Shown one piece after another: positions 7,887 to 17,952 of a DNA stretch of 64,000 nt. Within the stretch, counting starts at the first letter, position 1. Each line of letters opens with the position of its first letter. Source of the stretch: Chaetoceros tenuissimus (lineage: Eukaryota > Bacillariophyta > Thalassiosirophyceae > Chaetocerotales > Chaetocerotaceae); the NCBI GenBank assembly GCA_021927905.1, contig BLLK01000019.1:1426001-1490000 (forward strand), in the 5' to 3' direction. A program made the position numbers and the translations under genes. A model generated the notes under the pieces. The model searched no databases. It was given only the letters and a program-made list of their open reading frames with translations, and was not told the DNA's origin.

Positions 7887-10058
7887 TTAATGTAGTTTAC
7901 TGGCATGTTCTTTTTTCTGTCTCAAAGTCTTGCGCAATTCTCTAAGGCGCTGCATTGTTCTCATGTGATTTGACTTTTCTTGCTCAAGCTGGTTCATGAG
8001 ATCTTCCATTTCGATTTCTAGATCGTCTTTTGAATCAGTCCTACTTCGTTTCGTCGGAGTTATGAAGCTGTGATTCGCATTGTCTACAACTTCTTGTTCA
8101 TCTCTGGAACTATTTGACGTGTCATTCTCCAAAGATTGTACATGATGCTTAAGAGCTTCATTCTCTCTTTCTTTACTAGCTAATAAGGCTTCCAAACGCT
8201 CAATTGTTTCTTGGTCCATTTCAGATGACGTGTGGTCAAATATTCTGGACTCAGATTCTTCGCTCTCTATGTTATGTTCAGCCTCATGCTGCTCATTCTC
8301 ATTGTCGAAACTATTTCCATGTCTTTGGTTTTCAATCACTTTCTGCAGAGACTGCTTTTCAGCTTCGAGTCTCTTATTGTAGCCTTTGTAGTTCTCAATA
8401 ATCTCTAAACTCTCATTGTACAATTCCTTGATGGATTCCACTTCAAGATGTCCATGGTTTTCTTCAGCTTTCAATTTCTCTTCCAAACTTTGCTTCTCTT
8501 CATTCCATATCTTCTTCTCAGAGGCAAAACGCTCTTCCAAATCTTTCATTGTTGAGAGATTTCCCTGTTCATTCATTTGGAACTCAATTGCGTGATTAAT
8601 GAAAGGAGTAAAAGGTTCCTTGTCTTTGTTATTGCAACATCGTATAATATTTTTTCCTGCTGTTCGAATAATCATCTCAGCAATTTTGAAGTTTTCACCA
8701 TCGCACAAGTTTTTGAATGGAAGCAGGTGAAGCGGAGTATTTCCGTCAGGTTTATCTTTGCTCCAAGCAAGTTCTTTTCCGCCATAGCGCAGTAATAACA
8801 AAATAAACTCTAATTTGCGAGTAGCTGTAATGTTATGATCAAACTGCCCATGAAATATATTGGCGCAAGCTTCATGAAGTGCTGTTCTGCTTTCATCATC
8901 AATCATTACAATCTCTTTGTTGAATTGAAATATATCCCAGTATGAACTATGGATTTGCCTAGCTCTTGCTAAACAGTGCAAGATAGTACCGCCTTGACTT
9001 TTCACTTTGAATAAATCCATACCTCCATAATCTAAAATGCGACCAACAAGTGGAATAAACTGTTCGTCATGGAAAAAGCGAAACTCATGAAGTATAGTTT
9101 GTCCAATCTTTGTCTTGTTCAGAACAAAATCTCTACCGCCTACATCTATACATAGATTCATAATGTTAAGAATCTCTTCGTCTGGTAAATGAAATCGATG
9201 CTTGTCAGAGCTCAGAAATTGAAAGAGTCCACCATTTTGATGAATTGGATACCAATGTTCTTCTCGCATTAAAAGGTCTCTTCCTCCAACCTCAAGAAAT
9301 AGCTTTACTATACTTGTCACGACGTTACCTCCATATTCCACAACTGCTAAATGAAGCAGAGATCTTGTTGATAGTGATAACAATTCTTTACCGCCTACTT
9401 CGACAAGCTTCTTGATAACTTCATAATTAGCTCTTTTATGCATTGCTATCTCAAGAATCGTAGCATCATATACGAGAGAGCAAGTGCTTTTATCTTCAGA
9501 CCTATGGTCAAGCAACCGGATTTGGTCTGTGCGAAAATAGGATTGGGAATATGATATCGCGATCCTATGCTTGATAAATATTGTTTCTTTTTCTTCATAT
9601 CCATACTCAAGAAGAGCATAAACCATGAGAGGTTCCACATCATTCATAATTGCAGCTACCAATAGAGAAGATTTGACCTCGTTGAATTCCGAGGCCTGCA
9701 ATTCTTCAGCTACAACAGCTAGGAGACAAGCCTTATCCTCGACTGGCCGAGCCTGAGAATTTTCCTTTTCCATGTCAGAAAATAGTTCTTTGAGACATTC
9801 AATACAGATTGGCCTGCTAAGGTGTGGGGCTCCTAGAAAACGCAACACTTTAATGGAGAAGCTCAATGGCACCGCTTTGCTGACACAGATTGTAACAAAG
9901 TGAAGGTGACCACCAGTGCTCGGATGTGCTCTTTTTGTTAGAATAATTTCAATCTTTTCATTTCTTGTATACTCGTTACTTTCAAGTATTGCTTCAATCT
10001 CTGTTGCGCAATTTTGACTCAAGAGATTGTATAAATTTGGTTTTGATGGTACACTCAT
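7887..10058 (-). CDS. Ankyrin-repeat coiled-coil protein, full-length
   Basis: A 723-residue protein that shows the complete family plan. Residues 1-45 carry the N-terminal block (TEIEAILESNEYTRNEK). Residues 60-130 form a helical region with FSIKVLRFLGAP and a Cys-containing CIECLK. About residues 205-480 hold the ankyrin units, recognisable as ATILEIAMHKRA, GGKELLSLSTRSLLHLA, GGRDFVLNKTKIGQTILH and GNTPLHLLPF. About residues 500-640 are coiled coil. Residues 665-680 carry TPTKRSRTDSK, and the end carries the tail MEDLMNQLEQEKSNHMRTM. The ATG at 10058 fits the family start. A weaker CRE core, TGACGTCC, lies at 10267-10274. No enzymatic domain is visible; a scaffold or adaptor role, possibly nuclear, is inference. 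Confidence 0.85.
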   Translation of the reverse strand: MSVPSKPNLYNLLSQNCATEIEAILESNEYTRNEKIEIILTKRAHPSTGGHLHFVTICVSKAVPLSFSIKVLRFLGAPHLSRPICIECLKELFSDMEKENSQARPVEDKACLLAVVAEELQASEFNEVKSSLLVAAIMNDVEPLMVYALLEYGYEEKETIFIKHRIAISYSQSYFRTDQIRLLDHRSEDKSTCSLVYDATILEIAMHKRANYEVIKKLVEVGGKELLSLSTRSLLHLAVVEYGGNVVTSIVKLFLEVGGRDLLMREEHWYPIHQNGGLFQFLSSDKHRFHLPDEEILNIMNLCIDVGGRDFVLNKTKIGQTILHEFRFFHDEQFIPLVGRILDYGGMDLFKVKSQGGTILHCLARARQIHSSYWDIFQFNKEIVMIDDESRTALHEACANIFHGQFDHNITATRKLEFILLLLRYGGKELAWSKDKPDGNTPLHLLPFKNLCDGENFKIAEMIIRTAGKNIIRCCNNKDKEPFTPFINHAIEFQMNEQGNLSTMKDLEERFASEKKIWNEEKQSLEEKLKAEENHGHLEVESIKELYNESLEIIENYKGYNKRLEAEKQSLQKVIENQRHGNSFDNENEQHEAEHNIESEESESRIFDHTSSEMDQETIERLEALLASKERENEALKHHVQSLENDTSNSSRDEQEVVDNANHSFITPTKRSRTDSKDDLEIEMEDLMNQLEQEKSNHMRTMQRLRELRKTLRQKKEHASKLH

Positions 10059-10278
10059 GGTAATGAAAGAAGGGATATATAGTTGAATATGAATTCTATG
10101 AGAGATTTATGTTCTTTATTGTTCCTAGTTTGGGTACTTGATTGCTTACGGGTCTTGTTGGTTATATTTTTTCGAAGTTTTTGTGATGAATTGATTCTTG
10201 TTTGAAAATGCAAAATGAGAACACTAGAAAACTGTTACTTTACCGTTAGGAATGTGCGAGAAACTATGACGTCCCGAT

Positions 10279-12648
10279 CTACAATGAGAACTCCACGTTG
10301 TTTGGATCCGTAGAATCGTTGATGTCGTTAGTGCTAGGATCACTCTCAGAAACCTCAATATTTTTACTTTTTTTGCATGGCGTTATGTAGTGCTCAGACA
10401 CATCATTTTCAAAGTCTTCTTCCCTTGATCTTTTCATCGCATCTTGCCTCAGACGAGTAATTTCTAGATCTTTTGCATGAAGTTCAGCTTTCAAACGTTT
10501 ATTCTCTTTTTCCAATGCGTGTATTTTCTTGGAAAGACTACCTGCAACGCCTAATACCTTCTCTTCAAGTAATTTCATCGAATCAGACACAATCTTCAGA
10601 GTTTCAGCTTCCACCTCGGATAAATCAAAGTTGAAAGAATTTTCAATGGCGTCATTGTCGATGCTACTAATGACATTTGGCACATTATCAACAAGATCAA
10701 ACTGAAACTCTATAGCCTTGGCAATGAAAGGAAGAAAAGGTTTCTTTTTTGCATTGTTTTCACATTCAAGAAGGTCTCTCCCACCCACATTCAAAATCAT
10801 TTCAGCAATTTCAAAATCAGAGCAGTTCTTCCTCTGTGCAGAGTTGAGTAAGTGCAAAGCAGTATTACCTCGTGCATCTCTCATCAATGTGAGAGCTTTT
10901 CCTCCTCGTTCTAGCAGCGAACGAACTTCATTACAGTTATTTCTCTCACACGCTAAATGCAATGCAGTCTTTCCGAGATCATCTTGTTTCATTACATCTT
11001 CGTCAATCTTAGTTTCTCCTGACTGTATTATACTACCAGAAATAAATTCGAATTCAAAAGCTTTTGTTATGAACGGAAGAAATGGCTTCTTTTTCACCTT
11101 GTTCTCCAACTCGAGAAGTTCCTTTCCTCCTACACGTAAAATCATTTCGGTAATGTCAAAGTGAGCATTATTTCTCTTGCGAGTTGAAGGTAGATAGTGC
11201 AAAGCAGTATTTTTCTTTCTATCTTGTTTGAATACAAGATCTTTGCCTCCATGTTCCAAGAGTGCAGCGATACAATCGCGTCTATTCGCTTTGCATGCCA
11301 AATGAAGAGCTGTTTGACCGTCTTTATCAACCATCATTACAATATCTTTGTTGCATGCCAAGATTTTCCAAACTTCGTCCGAAATGTCAAATCCTTCTTC
11401 GCAGCATAGAGAATGAAGAATTGTATAATTTTCGCCAAGGATTCCAGAATCTCTGTGTGAAAGTAGTTCAATACCACCAATTTCTACCAATAGCCGAATG
11501 ATTGGAACAAATTCTTTATGGTTGAAATTACGAAAAGTATAAAAAGTATGAAGAATGGATATACCATAACTCGATATCAAATCCAAATCTCTACCTCCAA
11601 TTTCAATTACTGTCTTCATCATTTGCGCAACACCATCAAGGCCAAGATTTGTAGATAGAACGCGTCTTTCAGTGCTGAGAAAGAACAGAATGCTTGTCTT
11701 TCCTTTTGTTTTGTATTGGGAAAGTTTCCAGCTTTTCTCAAATATTATGAGATCTTTTCCTCCTATATCCAGCAAATATTGCGCAATCTGCATTGCAGTT
11801 TTGCCCTTGTACTCTATTAGAGCTCCTTGAAGCAGTGATCGTTTAGATAGCAAAAGAAGGTTCTTTCCACCTTTTTCAATTAATGTCTTCACTATCTCTA
11901 ATTGCATCTTTTTGTGTAAGGCTATTTCAAGCATTGTAGCATCATGTTCAAAAAAGGACAAACCTCCACAGTAATTGAGATCATTTTCCGTAACAGACTT
12001 AGTTATACCATCTAAATAGTCAACTTCAGTTACGATCTCATGGCGTATTAGTACAGTCTCCTTCTCGATATATTCTGACTCCAATACAGCAAGTACGATC
12101 CTGTCGTTGTTACTGCTTATTAGCACTGTTGCCAAAATCGATGCTTTTGACTTTGGGTCCTTTAACATCTCGAAGACTTCAAGTAGGATACATATCTTAT
12201 CTTCTATATTTCTTTTGGATGTAACTATGGACTTGAGACAATCAAGACAAACGAAAGAATTCAGATGCTTTCCCAGAACACGTATAATTGTGACGACCAA
12301 ATCTGTTGGAACTAAACGATCTGTACAGACTCTATAAAAGAAGTCAAAGAAACTTGCTTCATTCGTGAACTCAGCTCTTTGAGGATTCAATATCCATGCT
12401 TGCAGTACATCTTTTGTATATTTATTTGAATCGAGAATTTTCTCAATCTCTTGATACAAATGTTTCTCAAAAAGGTGGGCCAAGTTCGGTTCTGGTGCAC
12501 TGTCTTGTATAGGCAAAGCTCCAGCAGGAAACATAGTATATCTGGGAGATTCTGTAGTAGTAGGGAATACAATGAACGCAGGCGGCTCTGGTGCACTGCC
12601 TACTTGAGGCGAAGTCACATGAGACATGTAGAGAGAAGTGTCTTCCAT
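10279..12648 (-). CDS. Ankyrin-repeat coiled-coil protein with duplicated ankyrin module
   Basis: A 789-residue protein. Residues 1-55 form a Pro/Ser-rich extension, unusual for the family, in which SAPEP occurs twice. The family block (LYQEIEKILDSNKYTK) follows, then ankyrin units including ATMLEIALHKKM, GGKNLLLLSKRSLLQGA and GQTALHLACKAN. A module of about 105 residues ending KKKPFLPF is present twice in tandem. The coiled coil is short (about 690-735), followed by KRSREED and TPCKKSK. The standard C-terminal tail (SENEDLL...TLxRL) is absent, so this copy ends early relative to its sisters. The TGACGTCA core is at 12811-12818, without the CAATG half. Function is unknown. Confidence 0.85.
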   Translation of the reverse strand: MEDTSLYMSHVTSPQVGSAPEPPAFIVFPTTTESPRYTMFPAGALPIQDSAPEPNLAHLFEKHLYQEIEKILDSNKYTKDVLQAWILNPQRAEFTNEASFFDFFYRVCTDRLVPTDLVVTIIRVLGKHLNSFVCLDCLKSIVTSKRNIEDKICILLEVFEMLKDPKSKASILATVLISSNNDRIVLAVLESEYIEKETVLIRHEIVTEVDYLDGITKSVTENDLNYCGGLSFFEHDATMLEIALHKKMQLEIVKTLIEKGGKNLLLLSKRSLLQGALIEYKGKTAMQIAQYLLDIGGKDLIIFEKSWKLSQYKTKGKTSILFFLSTERRVLSTNLGLDGVAQMMKTVIEIGGRDLDLISSYGISILHTFYTFRNFNHKEFVPIIRLLVEIGGIELLSHRDSGILGENYTILHSLCCEEGFDISDEVWKILACNKDIVMMVDKDGQTALHLACKANRRDCIAALLEHGGKDLVFKQDRKKNTALHYLPSTRKRNNAHFDITEMILRVGGKELLELENKVKKKPFLPFITKAFEFEFISGSIIQSGETKIDEDVMKQDDLGKTALHLACERNNCNEVRSLLERGGKALTLMRDARGNTALHLLNSAQRKNCSDFEIAEMILNVGGRDLLECENNAKKKPFLPFIAKAIEFQFDLVDNVPNVISSIDNDAIENSFNFDLSEVEAETLKIVSDSMKLLEEKVLGVAGSLSKKIHALEKENKRLKAELHAKDLEITRLRQDAMKRSREEDFENDVSEHYITPCKKSKNIEVSESDPSTNDINDSTDPNNVEFSL
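10680..11360 (-). repeat. Tandem duplication of a ~105-residue ankyrin module
   Basis: Two copies, at roughly 11030-11360 and 10680-11000, encode the same order of motifs: GxTALHLAC, GGKxL, NTALHxL, EMILxVGG, LLExENxxKKKPFLPF and a final EFxFD. The copies have diverged at many positions, so the duplication is not recent. Confidence 0.7.
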
Positions 12649-13105
12649 GGTAAGTCAATGATGAATTAGTCAACGATGATGAAATGATTCTTCATTGAAT
12701 GTATCTTCAACACATTATTCAACACATAAGTGAAAGTACGGTAGTAGTCTACTACACTCGCTGCCGCGCTAGAAAAAAAGGAAAAGTGGCGCCAAACTGA
12801 AATTTTTGTATGACGTCATTTTAACGGCGATACAAAACAATTTAACGGATTAGAGTTTAGTCATTTTCTTTTGCTTCAGATTTGATTCACATGTTCTGCC
12901 AAGTGGGCTCTTATATGAATTCTTAAAATATCTATTAGGTGAGAATTGATCATTGAGGCAAATAGTGTAAAGAATAAAGCAAAAGTATGGTAGATACAGT
13001 GTTTCTTATGTATTTATGTAGTGGCTAGAAGCAAATACAAGAAAATGGACGTAACAGCAAATACAATACTCATGATACATGTCATCTTTCACCGTTTTCA
13101 TTCTT
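12649..13105. other. Intergenic between two ankyrin genes
   Basis: It holds TGACGTCA at 12811-12818. The rest is AT-rich and includes the presumed 3' UTR of the gene at 13106. No ORF is supported. Confidence 0.6.
12811..12818 (-). promoter_or_regulatory. CRE-like TGACGTCA
   Basis: A perfect palindromic core about 163 bases before the ATG at 12648, the same distance as in sister genes. No CAATG half lies beside it. Confidence 0.4.
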
Positions 13106-15223
13106 TCAAAGGTGGTTTTTGAGTGCTCTGCGAGCATCTTTGAGTCGCTGCAAAGTTTTTGTATGATTTGTCTTTTCATTCTCGAGTTGGATCATTAGAT
13201 CTTTATTCTCAGATTGCAGTGATGAAATCTGTGCAAACGGTCTATTTGAACCGATTTTCTCTTGAAATTCGTGGTCACTTGAATCGTTTTCTTCTTTTCT
13301 CTGAATCTGAAACATAGATGTTACGTTGCTGGTAAATTTCCTAAACGGTGATTTTGGGCGTGTTGAATCGCATTCATTGCAGTCACGTTCATTTCTAGGT
13401 CTCTTTCTGCTTGGAGTAGTCTCAATATATTTTACACTTGCACTTTGTTGGGCTATCACACTTTTTAGTTTCGCATTCTCTTCTTCCAATTGTTGCATTT
13501 TCCTAGTTGCTTCTGAAAATTCTATATCATCCTGTTGCTTCTCATTCTCTAGTTTGGCAATGTATTCCTTTTGTTTATCGAATTTGTTTTGTAGCGACTT
13601 ATAATGAGACTTTTGCTGATTATGAGTTTTTTCATGGGCCTTTATATCAACAGCAAATTCCTTTTCCCTTTCTTGCATATGTTCTTGAATGTGTTCTAAT
13701 TTTTGCTTCCAAGATACAGCTTCATCAAGCATCTTTTCGTAATCATCTAGATAATTCGAGGCAAATTGATTCGCAGGCAATTCTTTTGCTTTGTTTTTGA
13801 TGGAGAAGAGGTGCTTGCCTCCAACAGCTAGAAGCTTCTCTAGTATAGAAGAAGCTGAGGCATCTATCACAGGGAGAAGGTGGAGAGCGGTATTTCCATC
13901 GTTATCTTTCATTTTGATGTAGTCATCGTCTCCTGCTTCCAAAAGGGCATCAATGCAATCAACTCTATTCATTTTGCATGCTATATGGAGAGGGGTCTGT
14001 CCTAGCTTATTCTTTGCAATCACGACTGCGTTGTGGTTAGTAAGACTATTCCAATTTTTCGAAAGGACTTGTTTGTTTGAAGCAACAAGATGATGTAGAA
14101 AATTATCAGCATTCTCGTTCTTGATTTCAAAAATATGTTTTCCTCCGAGTGTAATGATACGATTTACGACATGAGTGAAGCTTTTGTGATCGTAATAGTC
14201 AAAGAAATGAAGAATGGATCCTCTACTACCATACCGTCTAGTAACAAAGTATTTCCCATGGGCATCAAGCAACAAATGCATAATCCTTTTCATGTCATCA
14301 AAGCCTAGTACATTTTGCTTGACATCCTTTCCCTTCTTGGCATCTGCTGTCTCTTCATGTAAAAATTCCTTTTTGTAATTGAGAAAATGAAATATTTCCA
14401 TGTCCTCAAGCAATGACTCATTCCAGCTAGTGCGACTCATGACAATTTCTTGTTCACCATAATACAGGAGTAAGTGAACTATATCTGCTGCAACAGGCTG
14501 ATTGTATTCAAGGATAGCCCCTTGTAAGAGTGATCTCTTGGACATTGATGTGATGAGGTCTTTCCCAGTACTAAGTATACATTTGACTACCTCATATGTC
14601 TGACGAGTGTGCAAAGCAAGCTCAAGAACCGTAGCTTCCAGTGTCCTAATATTTTCAGATTCTGGTTTCTTAGCTTCTGCTTCAGGCTTCATAATCTCTA
14701 CATTTATTGTTTGCTTGGTCGTGTGGCAATGAGTAGCTAGAATCGTGTGTTTCCTGTAGAGTATGTCCTCACCTCCAGACTGCAAAAGAGCTTTGACAAC
14801 CTTTTTCGTAGCGCCATTTACAACAGCTACAGCCAATAGATGCGCTTTTAGATCGAAATACTCTTCTCCTTCCAACTCATTCATGACCACTTGAATGATT
14901 CGTACTTTATCATTGACACATCTTCTTTCTGTGAGAGCTGGGTCTTCTTTGAGTAAATGTTCCAGTGAATCTCGACAGCTGACATCACTCATCTTCGTTC
15001 CTACTATTTGCAAAACTCCAAGTACGAATTCCAAAGGCACTTTAGGATTCGAACATATATCTTGAAAGAGACTCCATCCATTTGTAAATTTCATGAGAAT
15101 CATTTCAACTACGGAATCTATTTCATCGTACTTGCCTAGAAGAGAATGTATTTCATCGTACTTGCCTTCCTTTGCAAGATCGAACAAATTCGGGTTTGAT
15201 TTACTTATTTCACTTGTAGACAT
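13106..15223 (-). CDS. Ankyrin-repeat coiled-coil protein, full-length
   Basis: A 705-residue protein that forms a close pair with the copy at 15679. The N-terminal block is diverged (LFDLAKEGKYDEIHSLLGKYDE), with a short repeat of GKYDEI. Ankyrin units follow at about 185-480: EATVLELALHTRQ, SKRSLLQGAILEY, GSILHFFDYYDH, GQTPLHIACKMN and GNTALHLLPV. The coiled coil covers about 490-595. The basic patch is TPSRKRPRNE with an acidic/Cys-containing CNEC and a second basic stretch SPFRKF. The tail SENKDLMIQLENEKTNHTK ends in DARRALKNHL. The ATG at 15223 is the first after a stop and matches the sister gene. The role is unknown. Confidence 0.85.
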   Translation of the reverse strand: MSTSEISKSNPNLFDLAKEGKYDEIHSLLGKYDEIDSVVEMILMKFTNGWSLFQDICSNPKVPLEFVLGVLQIVGTKMSDVSCRDSLEHLLKEDPALTERRCVNDKVRIIQVVMNELEGEEYFDLKAHLLAVAVVNGATKKVVKALLQSGGEDILYRKHTILATHCHTTKQTINVEIMKPEAEAKKPESENIRTLEATVLELALHTRQTYEVVKCILSTGKDLITSMSKRSLLQGAILEYNQPVAADIVHLLLYYGEQEIVMSRTSWNESLLEDMEIFHFLNYKKEFLHEETADAKKGKDVKQNVLGFDDMKRIMHLLLDAHGKYFVTRRYGSRGSILHFFDYYDHKSFTHVVNRIITLGGKHIFEIKNENADNFLHHLVASNKQVLSKNWNSLTNHNAVVIAKNKLGQTPLHIACKMNRVDCIDALLEAGDDDYIKMKDNDGNTALHLLPVIDASASSILEKLLAVGGKHLFSIKNKAKELPANQFASNYLDDYEKMLDEAVSWKQKLEHIQEHMQEREKEFAVDIKAHEKTHNQQKSHYKSLQNKFDKQKEYIAKLENEKQQDDIEFSEATRKMQQLEEENAKLKSVIAQQSASVKYIETTPSRKRPRNERDCNECDSTRPKSPFRKFTSNVTSMFQIQRKEENDSSDHEFQEKIGSNRPFAQISSLQSENKDLMIQLENEKTNHTKTLQRLKDARRALKNHL

Positions 15224-15379
15224 TTTCCATTGGATATTTGATGTGTAAACTGCAGAGGTGTATCAGAGGTAAAGTATGACAGGCATCCATCACATAGTTT
15301 CGTGTTTCATGTTTCATGTCCGCTTTCCGCTTTGCTCCACTTATGTCTGTACTCCGTACGTATTCAAAATTCTTTTCGA

Positions 15380-15550
15380 CGCTAGTCTTTGACGTCATCG
15401 CATTGGCTTTTCAATGCTTTCCTTTCCCAGGCTTTGTCTGTCAAAGAAAAAAAAGGAGACAAAAACAGACCTCATATTTTCTTAACCTAAGTACTCAAGA
15501 CTGACGTACCCTATCTGAACAAAATACGTTTCAACTTTCATGATCATTCT
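15380..15550. repeat. Duplicated promoter segment, copy 1 (copy 2 at 18305-18560)
   Basis: Shared runs include GACGTCATCGCATTGGCTTT, a CAGGCTT box and ACTCAAGACTGACGTACC, in the same order and orientation in both copies. Copy 2 has extra sequence inserted in the middle and lies further from its ATG. Confidence 0.75.
15390..15405 (-). promoter_or_regulatory. Composite CRE + CCAAT element
   Basis: On the gene's strand it reads CCAATGCGATGACGTCA, counting one further base at 15406. Here the CAATG half is a true CCAAT box. It lies about 167 bases before the ATG at 15223. Confidence 0.5.
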
Positions 15551-15678
15551 GTTCAAAATTATATGTAAGGTACAGCGGTCGATTAAAAGCCAATAAGTTC
15601 TTTCTTTACCAGACACAATGAAGGATTACGAGCATATAGAATAATTCCTACCCCTATTTTACAATTACATAACTTCAA

Positions 15679-17952
15679 TTATGCAATATGCATCATTTCA
15701 TCACGAGCATCTTTGAGTCGTTGCAAAGTTTTGGTATGATTTGTCTTTTCTTCTTCTAGTTGATTCAAAAGATCTTCATTTTCAGATTGCAATGATGAAA
15801 TCTGTGCACGTAAAACTTTTGATTCAGTTTCATATTGATGGTCAATGACTTCGATATCATTTTCTTCTTGCCTATGAAACATAGACGATACCTTGCTGGT
15901 AAATTTCCTAAATGGTGATTTCGGGCTTCTCGCATTGCATTCATTGCAATCAAGTTCATTTCTAGGTCTCTTTCTATTCGGAGTGGTTTCAATATGTTTT
16001 TCACTAGCACTTGTGCAGCCAATCAAAGATCTGTGTGGTTTCGCATTTTCTTCTTCTAATTGCTTCACTTTCTCAGCGGATTCTGAAAATAGCGCTTCAT
16101 CCTTTTGATTCTTATCCTCTAGCATAGCAATGTATATCTTTTGTTCATCAAAGTTTCTCTGTAGTGACTTATAATCAGCCTTGGCCTCCTTTAGTTCTTT
16201 CACATCTTTTTGCTTCGCATCCTCTAGCGACTTATAATCAGCCTTGGCCTTCTTTAGTTCTTTCATATCCTTTTGCTTCGCATCTTCTAGCATAGCAATA
16301 TATATCTTTTGTTCATCAAAGTTTTTCTTGAGCGAATTATAATCAGCCTGTAGTCTTTCCTTAGCACTTTTCTTAGCACTTTTTTTTGCCTTCTTCTGAG
16401 AGTTCTTAGAAACAGGCTCCTCGTTGATTCTTTCCTTTTGTTGCTGCAACGAAATTTCATCAAGCACTTTTTCGTCCTCAAATTGGTTCAAAGGTAACTC
16501 ATTTGCATAATTTTTAGTATCCAAGAGCTGCTTGCCTCCGATTGCGATAAGCTTTTGGAAAATGGACAAAGCCGAGGCATCTGTCGCAGAAAGAAGATGC
16601 AAAGCTGTATTTCCATCTTTATCTCGAACTTTGATAATGTCAACTTCTCCCTTCTTTAGTAAGGCATCGATGCAATCGGCCCTATTCAATCTACATGCTA
16701 CGTGGAGGGCTGTTTCCATGTCCTTGTTATGTAACGTAACAAATCGTTTGTTGATAGTAAGAATATGCCAATATCCTTTTAGGATTGTTTTGTTCGAAGC
16801 AATTAGATAATGTAGAAAATTATAGCCCTCGTCATTCCTGATGGATAGAAGTTCCTTCCCTCCAACTGATACTATACGGTTTACAATGCCAGTGAACTTT
16901 TGATGATCGTAATAGTCAAAGGTATGGAGAATGGAACCGGAACTTCCATAGCTTGTCAAAATCGAGCTTTTCTCTTGAGCATCAAGCAACATATTCATAA
17001 TCTTTTTCATGTCGTCAAAGGTAAGCACCCTCTTATTAATGTCTTCTTTTTTCTTGTTACCATCTTTCTTCTTCTTGTCATCCATTGGCTCATCTTGGAG
17101 AAAGTTCTTTTTGAAATTGAGAAATTGAAAGATGCCCATATTCTCAAGAATTTGTTCATTCCAGCTAGTCATGTTCATGACTATATCCTTTCTTTCCTTT
17201 CCACTCTTCTCAAGTACCATCTGAAATATATCAACCGCAATAGACTTGTTATATTCAAGAAGAACCCCTTGTAAGAGCGATCTCTTTGACTTTACTATAA
17301 GTTCTTTCCCGCCGATGTTGAGGAAATATCTTATAATGTCTAAGCTCACATGACTGTGCAAAGCAATTTCAAGAACTGAAGCTTCAACTATCATGAAATT
17401 TTCAGCTTTAGGGTTTTCAGTCTCTACTTCAGGCTTTATAAGTTCTACATTGACTGTTTGCTTTGTCGTGTTGCAATGAGTAACTGCAATCATATGTTTC
17501 TTCGAGACAAGTTCCTTGCCTTCGACTTGCAGAAAAGTTCGCATATCTTTTTTCGTAGGATTGTGCAGAATAGCCACTGCCAAGAGATGCGCTTTTAGAT
17601 CGATGCATTCATTCCCTTTCAATTGATCCAAGATTACTTCAATGATTCGAACTTTATCATTGACACATCTTTCTTTGATGGGGACTTTTAGTATTTGTTC
17701 CAGACAACCTCGACAACTGGCATCACTTATGCTCTTTCCTAATATTTGTAGAACTTTAGTAACGAGATAAAGAGGTACTTGAGGCTTTGTACATATATCT
17801 TGAAATAGACTCCATCCATTTGTATATTTCATGAGAAGCATTTCAACTTTGGCTTTTTCGTCGAGGGATGAAGAATCGTCTAGTAGAGTATCTATCTCAT
17901 CGTACTTGCCGCTCTTTGCAAGGTCAAGAAAACTTGGGTTTGCTGTACTCAT
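15679..17952 (-). CDS. Ankyrin-repeat coiled-coil protein, full-length, with coiled-coil expansion
   Basis: A 757-residue sister of the gene at 13106. It has the same order: diverged N-terminal block (FLDLAKSGKYDEIDTLLDD), CRGCLEQIL, EASVLEIALHSHV, SKRSLLQGVLLEYN, GSILHTFDYYDH, TALHVACRLN and NTALHLLSAT, then coiled coil, TPNRKRPRNE, CNEC, SPFRKF and the tail SENEDLLNQLEEEKTNHTK. It is longer because of a Lys-rich stretch (KKAKKSAKKSAK) and a 21-residue tandem repeat in the coil. The last residues (DARDEMMHIA) differ from the usual DARKAL ending, so the extreme C-terminus is altered. The gene was duplicated together with its promoter. Confidence 0.85.
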   Translation of the reverse strand: MSTANPSFLDLAKSGKYDEIDTLLDDSSSLDEKAKVEMLLMKYTNGWSLFQDICTKPQVPLYLVTKVLQILGKSISDASCRGCLEQILKVPIKERCVNDKVRIIEVILDQLKGNECIDLKAHLLAVAILHNPTKKDMRTFLQVEGKELVSKKHMIAVTHCNTTKQTVNVELIKPEVETENPKAENFMIVEASVLEIALHSHVSLDIIRYFLNIGGKELIVKSKRSLLQGVLLEYNKSIAVDIFQMVLEKSGKERKDIVMNMTSWNEQILENMGIFQFLNFKKNFLQDEPMDDKKKKDGNKKKEDINKRVLTFDDMKKIMNMLLDAQEKSSILTSYGSSGSILHTFDYYDHQKFTGIVNRIVSVGGKELLSIRNDEGYNFLHYLIASNKTILKGYWHILTINKRFVTLHNKDMETALHVACRLNRADCIDALLKKGEVDIIKVRDKDGNTALHLLSATDASALSIFQKLIAIGGKQLLDTKNYANELPLNQFEDEKVLDEISLQQQKERINEEPVSKNSQKKAKKSAKKSAKERLQADYNSLKKNFDEQKIYIAMLEDAKQKDMKELKKAKADYKSLEDAKQKDVKELKEAKADYKSLQRNFDEQKIYIAMLEDKNQKDEALFSESAEKVKQLEEENAKPHRSLIGCTSASEKHIETTPNRKRPRNELDCNECNARSPKSPFRKFTSKVSSMFHRQEENDIEVIDHQYETESKVLRAQISSLQSENEDLLNQLEEEKTNHTKTLQRLKDARDEMMHIA
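16164..16289 (-). repeat. 63-base tandem repeat (two units) in coiled coil
   Basis: Two 63-base units encode DAKQKDMKELKKAKADYKSL and DAKQKDVKELKEAKADYKSL. The 21-residue period is three heptads, so the expansion lengthens the coiled coil without breaking its register. A diverged third half-unit flanks it on each side (QKIYIAMLED). Confidence 0.8.

Larger units (their letters stand above)
15224..15678. other. Intergenic; contains one copy of a duplicated upstream region
   Basis: The block at 15380-15550 is homologous to 18305-18560, which lies upstream of the sister gene. It contains the composite element at 15390-15405 and the shared run CAAGACTGACGTACC near 15496. Confidence 0.7.
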
